64,000 bases of DNA from Pseudomonas sp. PDM04 (GCF_014851765.1 NZ_JACVAI010000001.1:310001-374000), one strand, 5' to 3'. Counted from the stretch's first letter, positions 25,009 to 35,404 are shown. The notes: a model not told the origin generated them from the letters alone. Translations and numbers: made by a program.

Positions 25009-26058
25009 ATGCCTGCCCAACTCAAGCGCCGCCTGTTCATTTTCCTGTTGATCGTCCTGCTGATTGCCGGGGGCTTTTTTGCCCACTGGTTCTTCAAGGG
25101 GCGGTTTTATGAAAGCACCGACAACGCCTATGTCCAGGGTGAGATCACCCGCGTGTCGAGCCAGCTGGGCGCGCGCATCGACCAGGTGCTGGTGCAGGAC
25201 AACCAGCACGTGGAGAAAGACCAGCTGCTGATCAGGCTCGAAGGCGATGACTTCCAGCTCGCCGTCGACCGCGCCAATGCCACGCTCGCCACCCGCCAGG
25301 CCGAACGCCTGCAGGCACAGAGCAAACTGACCCAGCAAGCCAGCCTGATTGCGGCCAGCGAAGCCCAAGTGGCCTCCAGCCAGGCCAGCCTCGGCCGCTC
25401 GCAAATCGACCTGGCCCGCGCGCAAGCCTTGCGCAAACCGGGCTACGTTTCCGAGGAACGGGTCACCACCCTTTCGGCCGACAACCACATCGCCCGCTCG
25501 CAGGTGAGCAAGGCCCAGGCCGACGCGCAAGGCCAGCGCCAGCAAGTCGACTCCCTGAATGCCGAAATCAAGCGCCTCGACGCGATGATCGCCAACGCCA
25601 GGACCGACCTGGCCCAGGCCGAGCTCAACCTCACCCGCAGCGAAATCCACGCCCCCATCAGCGGTCTGATCGGCCAGCGCGCGGCGCGCAACGGCCAGTA
25701 CGTGCAGGCCGGTGCCTATCTGCTGTCGATCGTCCCGGACCAGGACATCTGGATCCAGGCCAACTTCAAGGAAACCCAGATCGGCCACATGCAGCCCGGC
25801 CAGAAAGCCGAGCTGACCTTCGATGCCTACAGCGACACGCCCATCGAGGCACGGGTCGACAGCCTGTTCGCCGCCTCGGGCGCGCAGTTCAGCCTGTTGC
25901 CACCGGACAATGCCACAGGCAACTTCACCAAAGTCGTCCAACGGATCCCGGTCAAACTGACCTTCGCCGCAGACAACCCGCTGCGCGGCAGGATTCGCCC
26001 GGGCATGTCGGTCACCGCGACAGTGAACATCAAAGAAAGCCCTGACGATGGCCGGTGA
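25009..26058 (+). CDS. emrA: Membrane fusion protein of an EmrA/HlyD-type efflux pump
   Basis: The 349-residue protein has one N-terminal membrane helix (about residues 8-27), then the HlyD lipoyl half TDNAYVQGEITRVSSQLGAR, a long helical hairpin rich in A, Q, L and R, the second lipoyl half and a beta-barrel. It links an inner-membrane DHA2 transporter to an outer-membrane channel. I chose ATG 25009 because the preceding 19 in-frame codons do not resemble the family; neither start has a clear ribosome site. It overlaps the transporter gene by 11 bases. No outer-membrane channel gene is adjacent. Confidence 0.88.
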   Translation: MPAQLKRRLFIFLLIVLLIAGGFFAHWFFKGRFYESTDNAYVQGEITRVSSQLGARIDQVLVQDNQHVEKDQLLIRLEGDDFQLAVDRANATLATRQAERLQAQSKLTQQASLIAASEAQVASSQASLGRSQIDLARAQALRKPGYVSEERVTTLSADNHIARSQVSKAQADAQGQRQQVDSLNAEIKRLDAMIANARTDLAQAELNLTRSEIHAPISGLIGQRAARNGQYVQAGAYLLSIVPDQDIWIQANFKETQIGHMQPGQKAELTFDAYSDTPIEARVDSLFAASGAQFSLLPPDNATGNFTKVVQRIPVKLTFAADNPLRGRIRPGMSVTATVNIKESPDDGR

Positions 26059-27598
26059 TCAACTGATCCGCCCGGTCGGGGAACCGACCCGGCGGGACTG
26101 GATCGCAGTGATGAGCGTGATGCTCGGCGCATTCATGGCGGTGCTCGACATTCAGATCACCAACTCGTCGCTCAAGGACATCCAGGGCGCGCTGTCGGCG
26201 ACCCTGGAAGAAGGTTCGTGGATCTCGACTTCGTACCTGGTCGCGGAAATCATCATGATTCCGCTGACGGCCTGGCTGGTGCAGTTGCTCTCCGCGCGCC
26301 GCCTGGCGGTCTGGGTGTCGCTCGGGTTTCTCGTCGCGTCGCTGCTCTGTTCCATGGCCTGGAGCCTGGAAAGCATGATCGTGTTCCGTGCCCTGCAAGG
26401 GTTCACCGGCGGTGCGCTGATCCCGCTGGCATTCACCCTGACCCTGATCAAGCTGCCGGAGCATCACCGCGCCAAGGGCATGGCCATGTTCGCCATGACG
26501 GCGACGTTCGCGCCCTCCATCGGTCCGACACTGGGTGGCTGGCTCACGGAAAACTGGGGGTGGGAATACATCTTCTACATCAACGTGCCGCCAGGCCTGA
26601 TCATGATCGCCGGCCTCATGTATGGCCTGGAGAAGAAGGCAGCGCACTGGGAGCTGCTCAAAAGCACCGACTACACGGGGATTGTCACCCTCGGGATCGG
26701 CCTCGGCTGTCTGCAGGTGTTTCTCGAGGAGGGTCATCGCAAGGACTGGCTCGAATCTGAGCTGATCGTCACCCTCGGCAGCATTGCCCTGATCAGCCTG
26801 ATCACCTTTGTGATCGTGCAGTTCTCCAAGCCCAACCCGCTGATCAACCTCGGCATCCTGGGCAACCGCAACTTCGGCCTCTCGAGCATTTCCAGCATCG
26901 GCATGGGGGTCGGCCTGTATGGCTCGATCTATCTGCTGCCGCTGTACCTGGCGCAGATCCAGAACTACAACGCCCTGCAGATCGGCGAGGTGATCATGTG
27001 GATGGGCGTGCCGCAGCTGTTCCTGATTCCGCTGGTGCCGAAACTCATGAAAATTGTCTCGCCGAAATGGCTGTGCACCCTGGGTTTCGGGCTGTTCGGG
27101 CTGGCGAGTTTCTCTTCGGGCGTGCTGAACCCGGATTTCGCCGGGCCGCAGTTCAATCAGATCCAGATCATCCGCGCCCTGGGCCAGCCGCTGATCATGG
27201 TGACCATTTCGCTGATCGCCACCGCTTACATCCTGCCGCAGGACGCGGGCTCGGCGTCGAGCCTGTTCAACATCCTGCGCAACCTCGGCGGAGCGATCGG
27301 CATCGCCCTCCTCGCCACGCTGCTGGATGCACGGACCAAGACCTACTTCGATTACTTGCGCGAGTCGATCGTGCCGACCAACCCACAGGTGGCCGAGCGA
27401 ATCGCCTCATTGACGGACCGTCTGGGCAGCGAGACGGCGGCGCTGGGCAAACTCAGCGAAATCGCCCACCAACAGGCGTCGATCATGGCTTACAACGATG
27501 CGTTTCATTTTGTCGGGATTGCGCTGGGGATCAGCATGGTGGCCGTGCTGCTGACCAAGGCGTTGCCGGCGGGATTGAAGGCCGGGGAAGCGCACTGA
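26048..27598 (+). CDS. emrB: DHA2-family multidrug efflux transporter (EmrB type)
   Basis: The 516-residue MFS protein has 14 predicted helices. Family features are DWIAVMSVMLGAFMAVLDIQ at the first helix, motif C-like GPTLGGWLTENWGWEYIFYIN and a long final loop before the last helix. It works as a proton-driven exporter with the overlapping EmrA-like protein (11-base overlap). Substrates are unknown. Confidence 0.92.
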   Translation: MAGDQLIRPVGEPTRRDWIAVMSVMLGAFMAVLDIQITNSSLKDIQGALSATLEEGSWISTSYLVAEIIMIPLTAWLVQLLSARRLAVWVSLGFLVASLLCSMAWSLESMIVFRALQGFTGGALIPLAFTLTLIKLPEHHRAKGMAMFAMTATFAPSIGPTLGGWLTENWGWEYIFYINVPPGLIMIAGLMYGLEKKAAHWELLKSTDYTGIVTLGIGLGCLQVFLEEGHRKDWLESELIVTLGSIALISLITFVIVQFSKPNPLINLGILGNRNFGLSSISSIGMGVGLYGSIYLLPLYLAQIQNYNALQIGEVIMWMGVPQLFLIPLVPKLMKIVSPKWLCTLGFGLFGLASFSSGVLNPDFAGPQFNQIQIIRALGQPLIMVTISLIATAYILPQDAGSASSLFNILRNLGGAIGIALLATLLDARTKTYFDYLRESIVPTNPQVAERIASLTDRLGSETAALGKLSEIAHQQASIMAYNDAFHFVGIALGISMVAVLLTKALPAGLKAGEAH

Positions 27599-27610
27599 AA
27601 CTGCGTCGCC

Positions 27611-27666
27611 CCAGTCGCGAGCAGGCTCGCCCCCACAAAGGTCGGTGTGATCCCTGCTCGCGATGA
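27611..27666. repeat. Diverged REP pair after emrB
   Basis: One good core, GTCGCGAGCAGGCTCGC, and an inverted, shortened partner, CCTGCTCGCGA, lie between the convergent emrB and uvrB genes. Confidence 0.7.
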
Positions 27667-27690
27667 GGCCATGTCAGACACTGCAACAAC

Positions 27691-29706
27691 TCAAACCTCG
27701 ATCAGCCGCTCCCGCAACTTGGTGATCTCGTCGCGCATCTGCGCCGCCGCCTCGAACTCCAGGTCGCGGGCCAGTTGGTACATTTTCTCTTCCAGCGCCT
27801 TGATGCGCTTGGCGATCTCGCCCGGCGAGCGCAATTCGGCTTCGTACTTGGCGCTTTCCTCGGCGGCCTTGGCCATGCCTTTACGCTTCTTGCTGCGCGA
27901 GCCGGGCACGGTGGCGCCTTCCATGATGTCGGCGACGTCCTTGGTCACGCCTTTGGGGACGATGCCATTGGCCAGGTTGAACGCGATCTGCTTGTCGCGC
28001 CGCCGCTCGGTTTCGCCGATGGCCCGCTCCATCGAACCGGTAATCCTGTCCGCGTAAAGAATCGCCCGACCATTGAGGTTGCGCGCCGCCCGGCCGATGG
28101 TCTGGATCAGCGAGCGCTCGGAACGCAGGAAGCCCTCCTTGTCCGCATCGAGAATCGCCACCAGCGACACCTCGGGCATGTCCAGGCCTTCGCGCAGCAG
28201 GTTGATGCCCACCAGCACATCGAAGGTGCCCAGGCGCAGGTCGCGGATGATTTCCACCCGCTCCACGGTGTCGATGTCCGAGTGCAGGTAGCGCACCCGT
28301 ACGCCATGGTCGGCCAGGTAATCGGTCAGGTCTTCGGCCATGCGCTTGGTCAGCGTGGTGACCAGCACCCGCTCATCGACGGCGACGCGCTGGGTGATTT
28401 CCGACAGCAGGTCGTCGACCTGGGTCAATGCCGGGCGAATCTCGATCTGCGGGTCCACCAGACCGGTCGGGCGCACCACCATGTCGATGACACGCCCGGC
28501 GTGCTCGGCCTCGTAATTGCCCGGCGTTGCCGAGACGAAGATGGTCTGCGGGCTCACCCCTTCCCATTCGTCGAACCGCATGGGCCGGTTGTCCAGCGCC
28601 GACGGCAGACGGAAACCGTACTCCACCAGGGTCTCCTTGCGCGAACGGTCGCCCTTATACATGGCCCCCACTTGCGGCACGCTGACGTGGGACTCATCGA
28701 TCACCAGCAAGGCGTCGGCGGGCAAGTAGTCGTAGAGCGTCGGTGGCGCCGCGCCGGCCGGACGCCCGGACAGGTAGCGCGAATAGTTTTCGATGCCGTT
28801 GCAATAGCCCAGTTCGAGGATCATCTCCAGGTCGAATCGCGTGCGCTGTTCCAGGCGCTGGGCTTCCACCAGCTTGTTGTTGGAGCGCAGGTACTCCAGG
28901 CGTTCCTGCAACTCGACCTTGATGCCCTCGACGGCATCGAGCAGGGTTTCACGCGGTGTGACGTAGTGGCTCTTCGGATAGAAGGTGAAGCGCGGCAGCT
29001 TGCGGATCACCTCACCGGTCAACGGGTCGAAGGCCGAGAGGCTCTCCACTTCGTCGTCGAACAACTCGATGCGGATTGCCTCGAAATCGGATTCCGCCGG
29101 ATGGATGTCGATCACGTCACCGCGGACACGGAAGGTCGCACGGGCGAAATCCATGTCGTTGCGGGTGTATTGCAGGTCGGCGAGGCGGCGCAACAACGCG
29201 CGCTGGTCGAGCTTGTCGCCGCGATCCACGTGCAACACCATTTTCAGGTAGGTTTCCGGGCTGCCCAGGCCGTAGATGCACGACACGGTGGTGACGATGA
29301 TCGCGTCCTTGCGCTCCAGCAACGCCTTGGTCGCGGACAGGCGCATCTGCTCGATATGGTCGTTGATCGAGGCATCTTTCTCGATGAAGGTGTCCGAGGA
29401 CGGAACGTAGGCTTCGGGTTGATAGTAGTCGTAGTAGGACACGAAGTATTCGACGGCGTTGTTTGGGAAAAACGCCTTGAACTCTCCGTACAACTGCGCG
29501 GCCAGGGTCTTGTTCGGTGCCAGGACCAGCGTCGGGCGCTGGACCTGGGCGATCACGTTGGCGATGCTGAACGTCTTGCCCGAACCGGTAACGCCGAGCA
29601 GCGTCTGGTGTGCCAGCCCGGCCTCGATGCCCTCGACCATCAGGCGAATGGCTTCCGGCTGGTCGCCGGCGGGCTCGAATCGGGTGACTAGCTGGAATTC
29701 AGACAT
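27691..29706 (-). CDS. uvrB: Excinuclease ABC subunit B
   Basis: UvrB is the damage-verifying helicase-like subunit of nucleotide excision repair. The 671-residue product begins [20 protein letters not shown] and has Walker [10 protein letters not shown], the beta-hairpin region [20 protein letters not shown] (about residues 92-111), helicase motif DESHVS, motif [11 protein letters not shown] and the C-terminal UVR domain that binds UvrC. GAGGG precedes the ATG. I looked for a LexA box (CTG-N10-CAG) upstream and did not find a good one. Confidence 0.97.
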   Translation of the reverse strand: MSEFQLVTRFEPAGDQPEAIRLMVEGIEAGLAHQTLLGVTGSGKTFSIANVIAQVQRPTLVLAPNKTLAAQLYGEFKAFFPNNAVEYFVSYYDYYQPEAYVPSSDTFIEKDASINDHIEQMRLSATKALLERKDAIIVTTVSCIYGLGSPETYLKMVLHVDRGDKLDQRALLRRLADLQYTRNDMDFARATFRVRGDVIDIHPAESDFEAIRIELFDDEVESLSAFDPLTGEVIRKLPRFTFYPKSHYVTPRETLLDAVEGIKVELQERLEYLRSNNKLVEAQRLEQRTRFDLEMILELGYCNGIENYSRYLSGRPAGAAPPTLYDYLPADALLVIDESHVSVPQVGAMYKGDRSRKETLVEYGFRLPSALDNRPMRFDEWEGVSPQTIFVSATPGNYEAEHAGRVIDMVVRPTGLVDPQIEIRPALTQVDDLLSEITQRVAVDERVLVTTLTKRMAEDLTDYLADHGVRVRYLHSDIDTVERVEIIRDLRLGTFDVLVGINLLREGLDMPEVSLVAILDADKEGFLRSERSLIQTIGRAARNLNGRAILYADRITGSMERAIGETERRRDKQIAFNLANGIVPKGVTKDVADIMEGATVPGSRSKKRKGMAKAAEESAKYEAELRSPGEIAKRIKALEEKMYQLARDLEFEAAAQMRDEITKLRERLIEV

Positions 29707-30044
29707 GAAATACCCTCTGGGTCGCGCCCGTCCGGGTCAAACGGACAGCAACGAAAAAGACCGCAAACGACCGAAATCGCCCGAGAAAAAAACTGGATTG
29801 CGCTCAATGTGGAGTCGATTGCCCGCTCTTTCAAGACAAACGTCCTACATCCCTTAAAGACTATGACGCGGCCAATCGACTAACGGTCGAAAAATAATCG
29901 GAAAAACTTACGGTAAAAGCCGATTCGGCTGTCGCCATCACTCGCAGATGGCCTCTATACTAGCTCCCCGTTTGTGCACCGCTCTAGTGCATTCGGCTGG
30001 AGCGCGACACGTCCCTCCACACTCCATTCAGAGCCGCCGCAAAA
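29707..30044. other. Divergent promoter region between uvrB and the aminotransferase gene
   Basis: The 338-base gap has no gene. It holds a TATACT -10 type box within CTATACT (29956-29961) serving the aminotransferase and an NtrC-like dyad described separately. The half near uvrB is A-rich without clear signals. Confidence 0.5.
29975..29991. promoter_or_regulatory. NtrC-like dyad TGCACC-N5-AGTGCA
   Basis: TGCACC-GCTCT-AGTGCA matches the NtrC consensus TGCACC-N5-GGTGCA at 11 of 12 positions. It lies just downstream of the TATACT box and 53 bases before the aminotransferase start, where binding would block rather than activate transcription. Confidence 0.4.
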
Positions 30045-31241
30045 ATGAGCCTGTTCTCCGCTGTCGAAATGGCACCACGCGATCCAATCCTGGGCCTCAA
30101 CGAAGCATTCAACGCCGATACCCGTACCAGCAAGGTCAACCTGGGGGTCGGTGTTTACTGCAACGAGGAGGGGCGAATTCCACTCCTGCGCGCCGTTGTC
30201 GAAGCCGAGACGATTCGCGTCGCTCAACACGCTTCCCGTGGTTACCTGCCGATCGACGGTATTGCTGCCTATGACCAGGCGGTGCAGAAACTGCTGTTCG
30301 GCAATGATTCGCCACTGATCGCCGCTGGCCGCGTTGTCACCACCCAGGCCGTTGGCGGTACCGGTGCGCTGAAAATCGGCGCCGACTTCCTCAAGCAGCT
30401 GCTGCCGAACGCCGTCGTCGCCATCAGCGACCCGAGCTGGGAAAACCACCGCGCGCTGTTCGAAACCGCCGGTTTCCCGGTGCAGAACTACCGTTACTAC
30501 GATGCTGCGACCCACGACGTCAACCGCGCCGGCCTGCTGGAAGACCTGAACGCCCTGCCTGCCGGCTCCATCGTTGTGCTGCATGCCTGCTGCCACAACC
30601 CGACCGGCGTCGACCTGAGCCCGGCGGACTGGAAAAACGTTCTCGAAGTGGTCAAGGCCAAAGGTCACGTACCGTTCCTCGACATGGCTTACCAGGGCTT
30701 TGGCGACGGCATCGACGAAGACGCCGCGGCCGTGCGCCTGTTCGCTGAGTCGGGGCTGACGTTCTTCGTCTCCAGCTCGTTCTCCAAGTCCTTCTCGCTG
30801 TACGGCGAGCGCGTGGGCGCCCTGTCGATCGTCAGCGAGTCGAAGGAAGAAAGCGCGCGCGTGCTGTCGCAAGTCAAACGCGTGATCCGCACCAACTACT
30901 CCAACCCGCCGACCCACGGCGCGAGCATCGTTGCCGCCGTGCTGAACAATCCGGAACTGCGCGCCCAGTGGGAAGCGGAACTGGCCGAGATGCGCCTGCG
31001 CATTCGCGGCATGCGCACGCAGATGGTCGACCTGCTGGCCCAACAGGCGCCGCAGCGCGACTTCAGCTTCGTCGGTCGTCAGCGCGGAATGTTCTCCTAC
31101 TCCGGCCTGAGCGTTGAACAGGTTCACCGCCTGCGCAACGAATTCGGCATCTACGCCCTGGACACCGGCCGCATCTGCGTGGCCGCGCTGAACCAGAGCA
31201 ACATCGATGTCGTCACCAAGGCGATCGTTGCGGTGATCTGA
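30045..31241 (+). CDS. tyrB: Aromatic/aspartate aminotransferase (class I, TyrB/AspC family)
   Basis: This 398-residue PLP enzyme transfers amino groups between aspartate or aromatic amino acids and 2-oxoglutarate. It begins MSLFSAVEMAPRDPILGLNE, as TyrB/AspC proteins do, has HACCHNPTGVD, the PLP lysine K248 in SSSFSKSFSLYGERVG and the R-containing C-terminal segment. TyrB and AspC are hard to separate by reading; the aromatic or dual-specific type is typical of this uvrB-linked gene in Pseudomonas. A terminator follows. Confidence 0.9.
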   Translation: MSLFSAVEMAPRDPILGLNEAFNADTRTSKVNLGVGVYCNEEGRIPLLRAVVEAETIRVAQHASRGYLPIDGIAAYDQAVQKLLFGNDSPLIAAGRVVTTQAVGGTGALKIGADFLKQLLPNAVVAISDPSWENHRALFETAGFPVQNYRYYDAATHDVNRAGLLEDLNALPAGSIVVLHACCHNPTGVDLSPADWKNVLEVVKAKGHVPFLDMAYQGFGDGIDEDAAAVRLFAESGLTFFVSSSFSKSFSLYGERVGALSIVSESKEESARVLSQVKRVIRTNYSNPPTHGASIVAAVLNNPELRAQWEAELAEMRLRIRGMRTQMVDLLAQQAPQRDFSFVGRQRGMFSYSGLSVEQVHRLRNEFGIYALDTGRICVAALNQSNIDVVTKAIVAVI

Positions 31242-31255
31242 GTCGTCGAGCAGTA

Positions 31256-31292
31256 AAAAAACGGGAAGCCAGTGAGCTTCCCGTTTTTTATT
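31256..31292 (+). terminator. Rho-independent terminator after the aminotransferase gene
   Basis: ACGGGAAGC, a 6-base loop and GCTTCCCGT form a perfect stem, flanked by A and T runs on either side. Confidence 0.92.
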
Positions 31293-31350
31293 TGTCCAAG
31301 ATAAATCTCAAACCGCCCCCCAGGCCCCCTAGACTGCACACAGATCGATG

Positions 31351-31376
31351 GTGGGAGCGAACCTGCTCGCTCCCAC
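31351..31376. repeat. Single REP palindrome
   Basis: GTGGGAGCGA-ACCTGC-TCGCTCCCAC is a perfect 10-bp inverted repeat of the REP type between the aminotransferase terminator and a small gene. Confidence 0.85.
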
Positions 31377-31415
31377 AGGCTTCATGTACACCCATGAGTT
31401 CAGAAGAGAATGCCA

Positions 31416-31625
31416 ATGAAAAACGATGACCTGCGCGCAGAGCGCGATGACCTGGACGACCTTGACGTCTTCGTCCCCCGCCCCACGGCAAAACGCACCA
31501 ACAACCTGGTATTGCAAGTGGCGGCCGGGGTGTTCCTCGGCGGTCTGGCCCTGTGGCTGGTGCAACTGGGCGCGACGCTGCTCTACGCCAAACTGATGCT
31601 CGGCACGATCACCTTCGGCGGCTAG
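31416..31625 (+). CDS. Small single-helix membrane protein, conserved hypothetical
   Basis: The 69-residue protein has an acidic N-terminus (MKNDDLRAERDDLDDLDVF) and one hydrophobic helix over about residues 32-55. I recognise it only as a small protein of the kind found in Pseudomonas. The ATG at 31416 has GAAGAG at good spacing; an ATG two codons upstream is possible. It converges with the next gene so that the two stop codons share a CTAG. Confidence 0.6.
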   Translation: MKNDDLRAERDDLDDLDVFVPRPTAKRTNNLVLQVAAGVFLGGLALWLVQLGATLLYAKLMLGTITFGG

Positions 31626-31852
31626 GCCAGTTCGCTCGCGCGCTGGCTGGCGGCGTCGTCGAAGGCGACGTACAGCGATTCCGCGACCTGGCTCTTGATC
31701 GCCTTGGTGCTTTCCAGGCCCAGGACAAACCCTTCGGCCTTGCCCCCAGCACGGTTCAAGTCGGCAGCGGTACTGGCTTGCGTGATCGCATCGAACAGTT
31801 TCTCGGCGTGTGGGCCAACCCCTTTAGGCAGGCTGATTTGTCCGATGCTCAT
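31622..31852 (-). CDS. Small conserved hypothetical protein (76 residues)
   Basis: The product (MSIGQISLPKGVGPHAEKLF...) has no membrane helix or known motif, is largely helical and ends in DDAASQRASELA. GGGGTG precedes the ATG. It overlaps the convergent upstream gene by 4 bases at the stop codons. The clean start and amino-acid composition favour a real gene, but this is not certain. Confidence 0.55.
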   Translation of the reverse strand: MSIGQISLPKGVGPHAEKLFDAITQASTAADLNRAGGKAEGFVLGLESTKAIKSQVAESLYVAFDDAASQRASELA

Positions 31853-32079
31853 GCGAACACCCCGTGGGTGCAGGCGGTGAAGGTTGAATGGTTCATGGCG
31901 CGTACCTTTTCGGCGAATGGCCGGCAGCGCGTGTTACCACTTCCGGGCCGCCATGGTAGACCTGCGATGCGTTTCTGGTAACCGTCAATCGACGATAAAC
32001 CGCCGCCCGTCCCGATCAATCGCTCAAATTGCCATGGCGCGCTTGACTTCTCTTTTTGAATCAGTAACATGCACGCCAT

Positions 32080-32155
<76 letters not shown>

Positions 32156-32203
32156 GACAAGGTTTCAGGGATAGCTTTCAGAATCTCTGCAAACCCTTCA
32201 AAA

Positions 32204-32228
32204 CCCGCCTTACGGCGGGTTTTTTCGT
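32204..32228 (+). terminator. Terminator after tRNA-Asn
   Basis: CCCGCC-TTAC-GGCGGG followed by TTTTTTCG, 50 bases past the tRNA end. Confidence 0.88.
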
Positions 32229-32323
32229 TTATGGGATGACCCTTTCCAGATCCGCTTGCCGTTCAGCCCCACCTGCAGACCGCGCCGACGCGCTTTGGCT
32301 GGCAACGGCCCCGACCTTCCGGC

Positions 32324-35300
32324 TCAACCCAATGGCTGCAAAAGCTCATGCGCGGGCTCGGGCTTGATCTTGAACCAGAGGGCGTACATCGCGGGCAGGA
32401 ACACCAGGGTCAGCACGGTGCCGGCAAACGTCCCGCCAATCAGGGTGTAGGCCAGCGTTCCCCAGAACACCGAATGGGTCAGCGGAATGAACGCCAGCAT
32501 CGCCGCCAATGCCGTGAGAACCACAGGCCTCGCACGCTGTACGGTGGCTTCGACCACGGCGTTGTAGGGCGACAGGCCGGCTTGCTCATTGGCATGAATC
32601 TGCCCGATGAGGATCAGCGTGTTGCGCATCAGAATCCCTGACAAGGCAATCAGCCCCACCAGGGCGTTGATCCCGAACGGTTGCTGGAACAGCAGCAGAA
32701 TGGGCACCACACCAATCAGGCCCAAAGGCGCGGTGGCGAACACCATCATCATTGCCGACATCGAGCGCACCTGGATAATGATGGTCAGCAACATCAGCGC
32801 GATCATGATCGGGAACAGCGGTAGCAATGCCCTGTTCGCTTTGCCCGACTCTTCGATCGAGCCGGCAAACTCGATCCGGTAGCCCGGCGGCATGTTCTCG
32901 ATGATGGGCTGCAACTGCGCTATCAAGGCGTTGGAGACGTCGGGGGGCTGAAGACCTTCCGCCACGTCGCCGCGCACTGTGATCGTCGGCGTCCGATCAC
33001 GACGTCGCAGAACGGGCTCCTCCATGCGCACATCCAACGCCCCGACCTGGGACAGCGACACGCGCTGCCCCTGGGCGCCGGTCAGCGTGAAAGCGGCAAT
33101 TTTCGATGGATCCAGACGCGTCTCTCCCGCCGAACGCGCGATCACCTGAACCGACCGGATATCCTCGCGCACTTCGGTGACAGGCACTCCGGTGAGCAGA
33201 AATTGCAGCTGTTGCGCGACGTCGGCCGAGGTCAGGCCGAACGCTTGCAGGCGATCCTGATCAAGGGTGAGATGAAGTGCCGGCGCGCGCTCCCCCAGGT
33301 CGGTATTGACGGTTCTCATCATCGGACTCGCGGCCATGACCCCACGCACCTGCGTGGCGATATCCCGCAACACGGCCGGGTCGGGCCCCATCACCCGAAA
33401 GGCCACCGGATACGGTGAATAAGGCCCAAACACCAACTGTGTGATACGCACCCGGGCTTCCGGCGCCAAGCCATCGGCGACGGCTTGCCGGAGGCGCAGC
33501 TTGAGCGCCTCGCGCTCTTGCTGACTCGCGGTCAGGATGACGATTTTTGCGAAGGATGGATCAGGCAGCTCGGGAGCCATCGCCAAATAAAAGCGCGGTG
33601 CCCCCTGGCCGATGTAAGCGGTAACGATCCCGGCTTCCGGCTGCTGCGCCAGCCACGCCTCGACCTTGGCCGCCGCTGCATCCGTCTGTTCGATGGAGGT
33701 GCCGTAAGGCATCTGCACCTCAACCAGCACCTCAGGCCGGTCGGACGTTGGAAAGAACTGCTTCTTGACCACGCCCATACCCAGAATCGCCACAGCGAAC
33801 AGGCCAACCACGAGTGTGGCCACCAGGCCTTTGCGGCGGATCACACGGCCCAGCAGGCGCCTGAAACGCTGGTAGTTCGGCGTTCCGTAGATCGCCGCAT
33901 GCCCGCCATCAGGCACCTTGATCGACGGCAGCAGCTTGACGCCCAGGTAAGGGGTAAACACCACGGCCACCACCCAGGAGGTGATCAGCGCGATACCCAC
34001 GATCCAGAACATGTTCGCGGTGTACTCACCTGCGGTCGATTTGGCAAACCCGTTGGGCATGAAGCCGATCGCCGTCACCAGCGTCCCCGACAGCATCGGC
34101 GCGGCCGTGTGGCTCCAGGCGTAGGCGGAGGCTTTGATTCGGTCGTAGCCCTCCTCCATCTTTACCACCATCATTTCAATGGCGATGATTGCATCGTCCA
34201 CCAGCAGGCCCAGCGCCAGAATCAACGAGCCCAGGGTAATTCGATCGAAATCCTTGCCCGTGGCGGCCATGACGATGAACACCGCCGCCAGGGTCAGTGG
34301 CACCGCCGCCGCCACCACAACGCCGACACGCCAGCCCATGCTGAGAAAACACACCAACAGCACCACGCCCAGGGCGGCAAAAAACTTCACCATGAACTCG
34401 TTGACGGAGGCGCCAATATTCACCGCCTGATCCGTGACCTTGATCAGACTCATGCCCAAAGGCATCTGTGCGTTGATCGCCGTCGCCTCGGTTTCCAGCG
34501 ATTTCCCCAGATCCAGACCGTTCCAGCCATCGCGCATGACCACGCCGAGCAACAATGCGGGCTCGCCATTGTTGCGCACCAGGAACGTCGCAGGGTCCTC
34601 ATAACCGCGCTTGACCTCAGCCAGATCGGACAACTTGAGGGTTCGGCCCTGCACCGTCAGCGGGGTATCACGAATCTTCTGCAGGTCATCGAACGCGCCA
34701 TCCAGGCGGATGAAAACCTGTGGCCCCCTGGCTTCCACCGAGCCGGCCGGCGTTATCATGTTCTGCGTGTTCAACGCACTGAAGATGTCTCGTGCGGAAA
34801 CGCCTAGTGTCGCCAGCCGCTCGTAGGACAGCTCGACGAAAATGCGCTCGGCCTGTTCACCGATGATGTTGACCTTCTTCACACCCGCCACGTGCAGCAG
34901 ACGCTGACGCAAGCGCTCCGCTTCGCGCACCAACAGACGTTGCGGCTCACCCTTGGCCTTGAGCGCATAGAGCGCGAAGGTGACATCGGAATACTCATCA
35001 TTGACCATCGGGCCGATCACCCCGGACGGCAACCCTTTCTGCTCATCCAGGATTTTCTTGCGCGCCTGGTAAAACTCCTCCTGGACGGCTGAGGGCGGCG
35101 TGCTATCGAGCAGATAAACCGTGGTGAACGCCAAGCCTGGCCGGGTGAAGGTCTCGGTCCGGTCGTACCAGCGCAGTTCCTGCATGCGTTTTTCCAGTTT
35201 TTCCACCACCTGGTCCTGAATCTCCCGGGCCGTCGCCCCAGGCCAGGCAGTCACCACCGTCATTTGCTTGATGGTGAATGCGGGGTCTTCCGCACGGCCC

Positions 35301-35404
35301 AGCTTGAAGAAGGCGTACAACCCCCCTACAGAAATCAGCAGGATCAGAAACAGGGTGATCGAGCGCTCGCGGACCGCCAGCGCCGAAAGATTGAAGTGGC
35401 TCAT
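32324..35404 (-). CDS. RND efflux pump inner-membrane permease
   Basis: The 1,026-residue AcrB/MexB-superfamily protein has 12 helices and two large periplasmic loops. It begins MSHFNLSALAVRERSITLFL, with the RND N-terminal pattern, and has LVDDAIIAIEMMVVKMEEG in helix 4, where the proton-relay acidic residues sit, and the HAE1/TriC-like segment GRAEDPAFTIKQMTV. It looks closest to the TriC group rather than MexB. The start ATG overlaps the adaptor stop (ATGA), so both are made from one message. Drug substrates cannot be told. Confidence 0.92.
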   Translation of the reverse strand: MSHFNLSALAVRERSITLFLILLISVGGLYAFFKLGRAEDPAFTIKQMTVVTAWPGATAREIQDQVVEKLEKRMQELRWYDRTETFTRPGLAFTTVYLLDSTPPSAVQEEFYQARKKILDEQKGLPSGVIGPMVNDEYSDVTFALYALKAKGEPQRLLVREAERLRQRLLHVAGVKKVNIIGEQAERIFVELSYERLATLGVSARDIFSALNTQNMITPAGSVEARGPQVFIRLDGAFDDLQKIRDTPLTVQGRTLKLSDLAEVKRGYEDPATFLVRNNGEPALLLGVVMRDGWNGLDLGKSLETEATAINAQMPLGMSLIKVTDQAVNIGASVNEFMVKFFAALGVVLLVCFLSMGWRVGVVVAAAVPLTLAAVFIVMAATGKDFDRITLGSLILALGLLVDDAIIAIEMMVVKMEEGYDRIKASAYAWSHTAAPMLSGTLVTAIGFMPNGFAKSTAGEYTANMFWIVGIALITSWVVAVVFTPYLGVKLLPSIKVPDGGHAAIYGTPNYQRFRRLLGRVIRRKGLVATLVVGLFAVAILGMGVVKKQFFPTSDRPEVLVEVQMPYGTSIEQTDAAAAKVEAWLAQQPEAGIVTAYIGQGAPRFYLAMAPELPDPSFAKIVILTASQQEREALKLRLRQAVADGLAPEARVRITQLVFGPYSPYPVAFRVMGPDPAVLRDIATQVRGVMAASPMMRTVNTDLGERAPALHLTLDQDRLQAFGLTSADVAQQLQFLLTGVPVTEVREDIRSVQVIARSAGETRLDPSKIAAFTLTGAQGQRVSLSQVGALDVRMEEPVLRRRDRTPTITVRGDVAEGLQPPDVSNALIAQLQPIIENMPPGYRIEFAGSIEESGKANRALLPLFPIMIALMLLTIIIQVRSMSAMMMVFATAPLGLIGVVPILLLFQQPFGINALVGLIALSGILMRNTLILIGQIHANEQAGLSPYNAVVEATVQRARPVVLTALAAMLAFIPLTHSVFWGTLAYTLIGGTFAGTVLTLVFLPAMYALWFKIKPEPAHELLQPLG

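Noticed and set aside
29707..29900. Search for a LexA (SOS) box before uvrB
   Set aside because: No CTG-N10-CAG with a reasonable AT-rich centre was found, so SOS control is not claimed.
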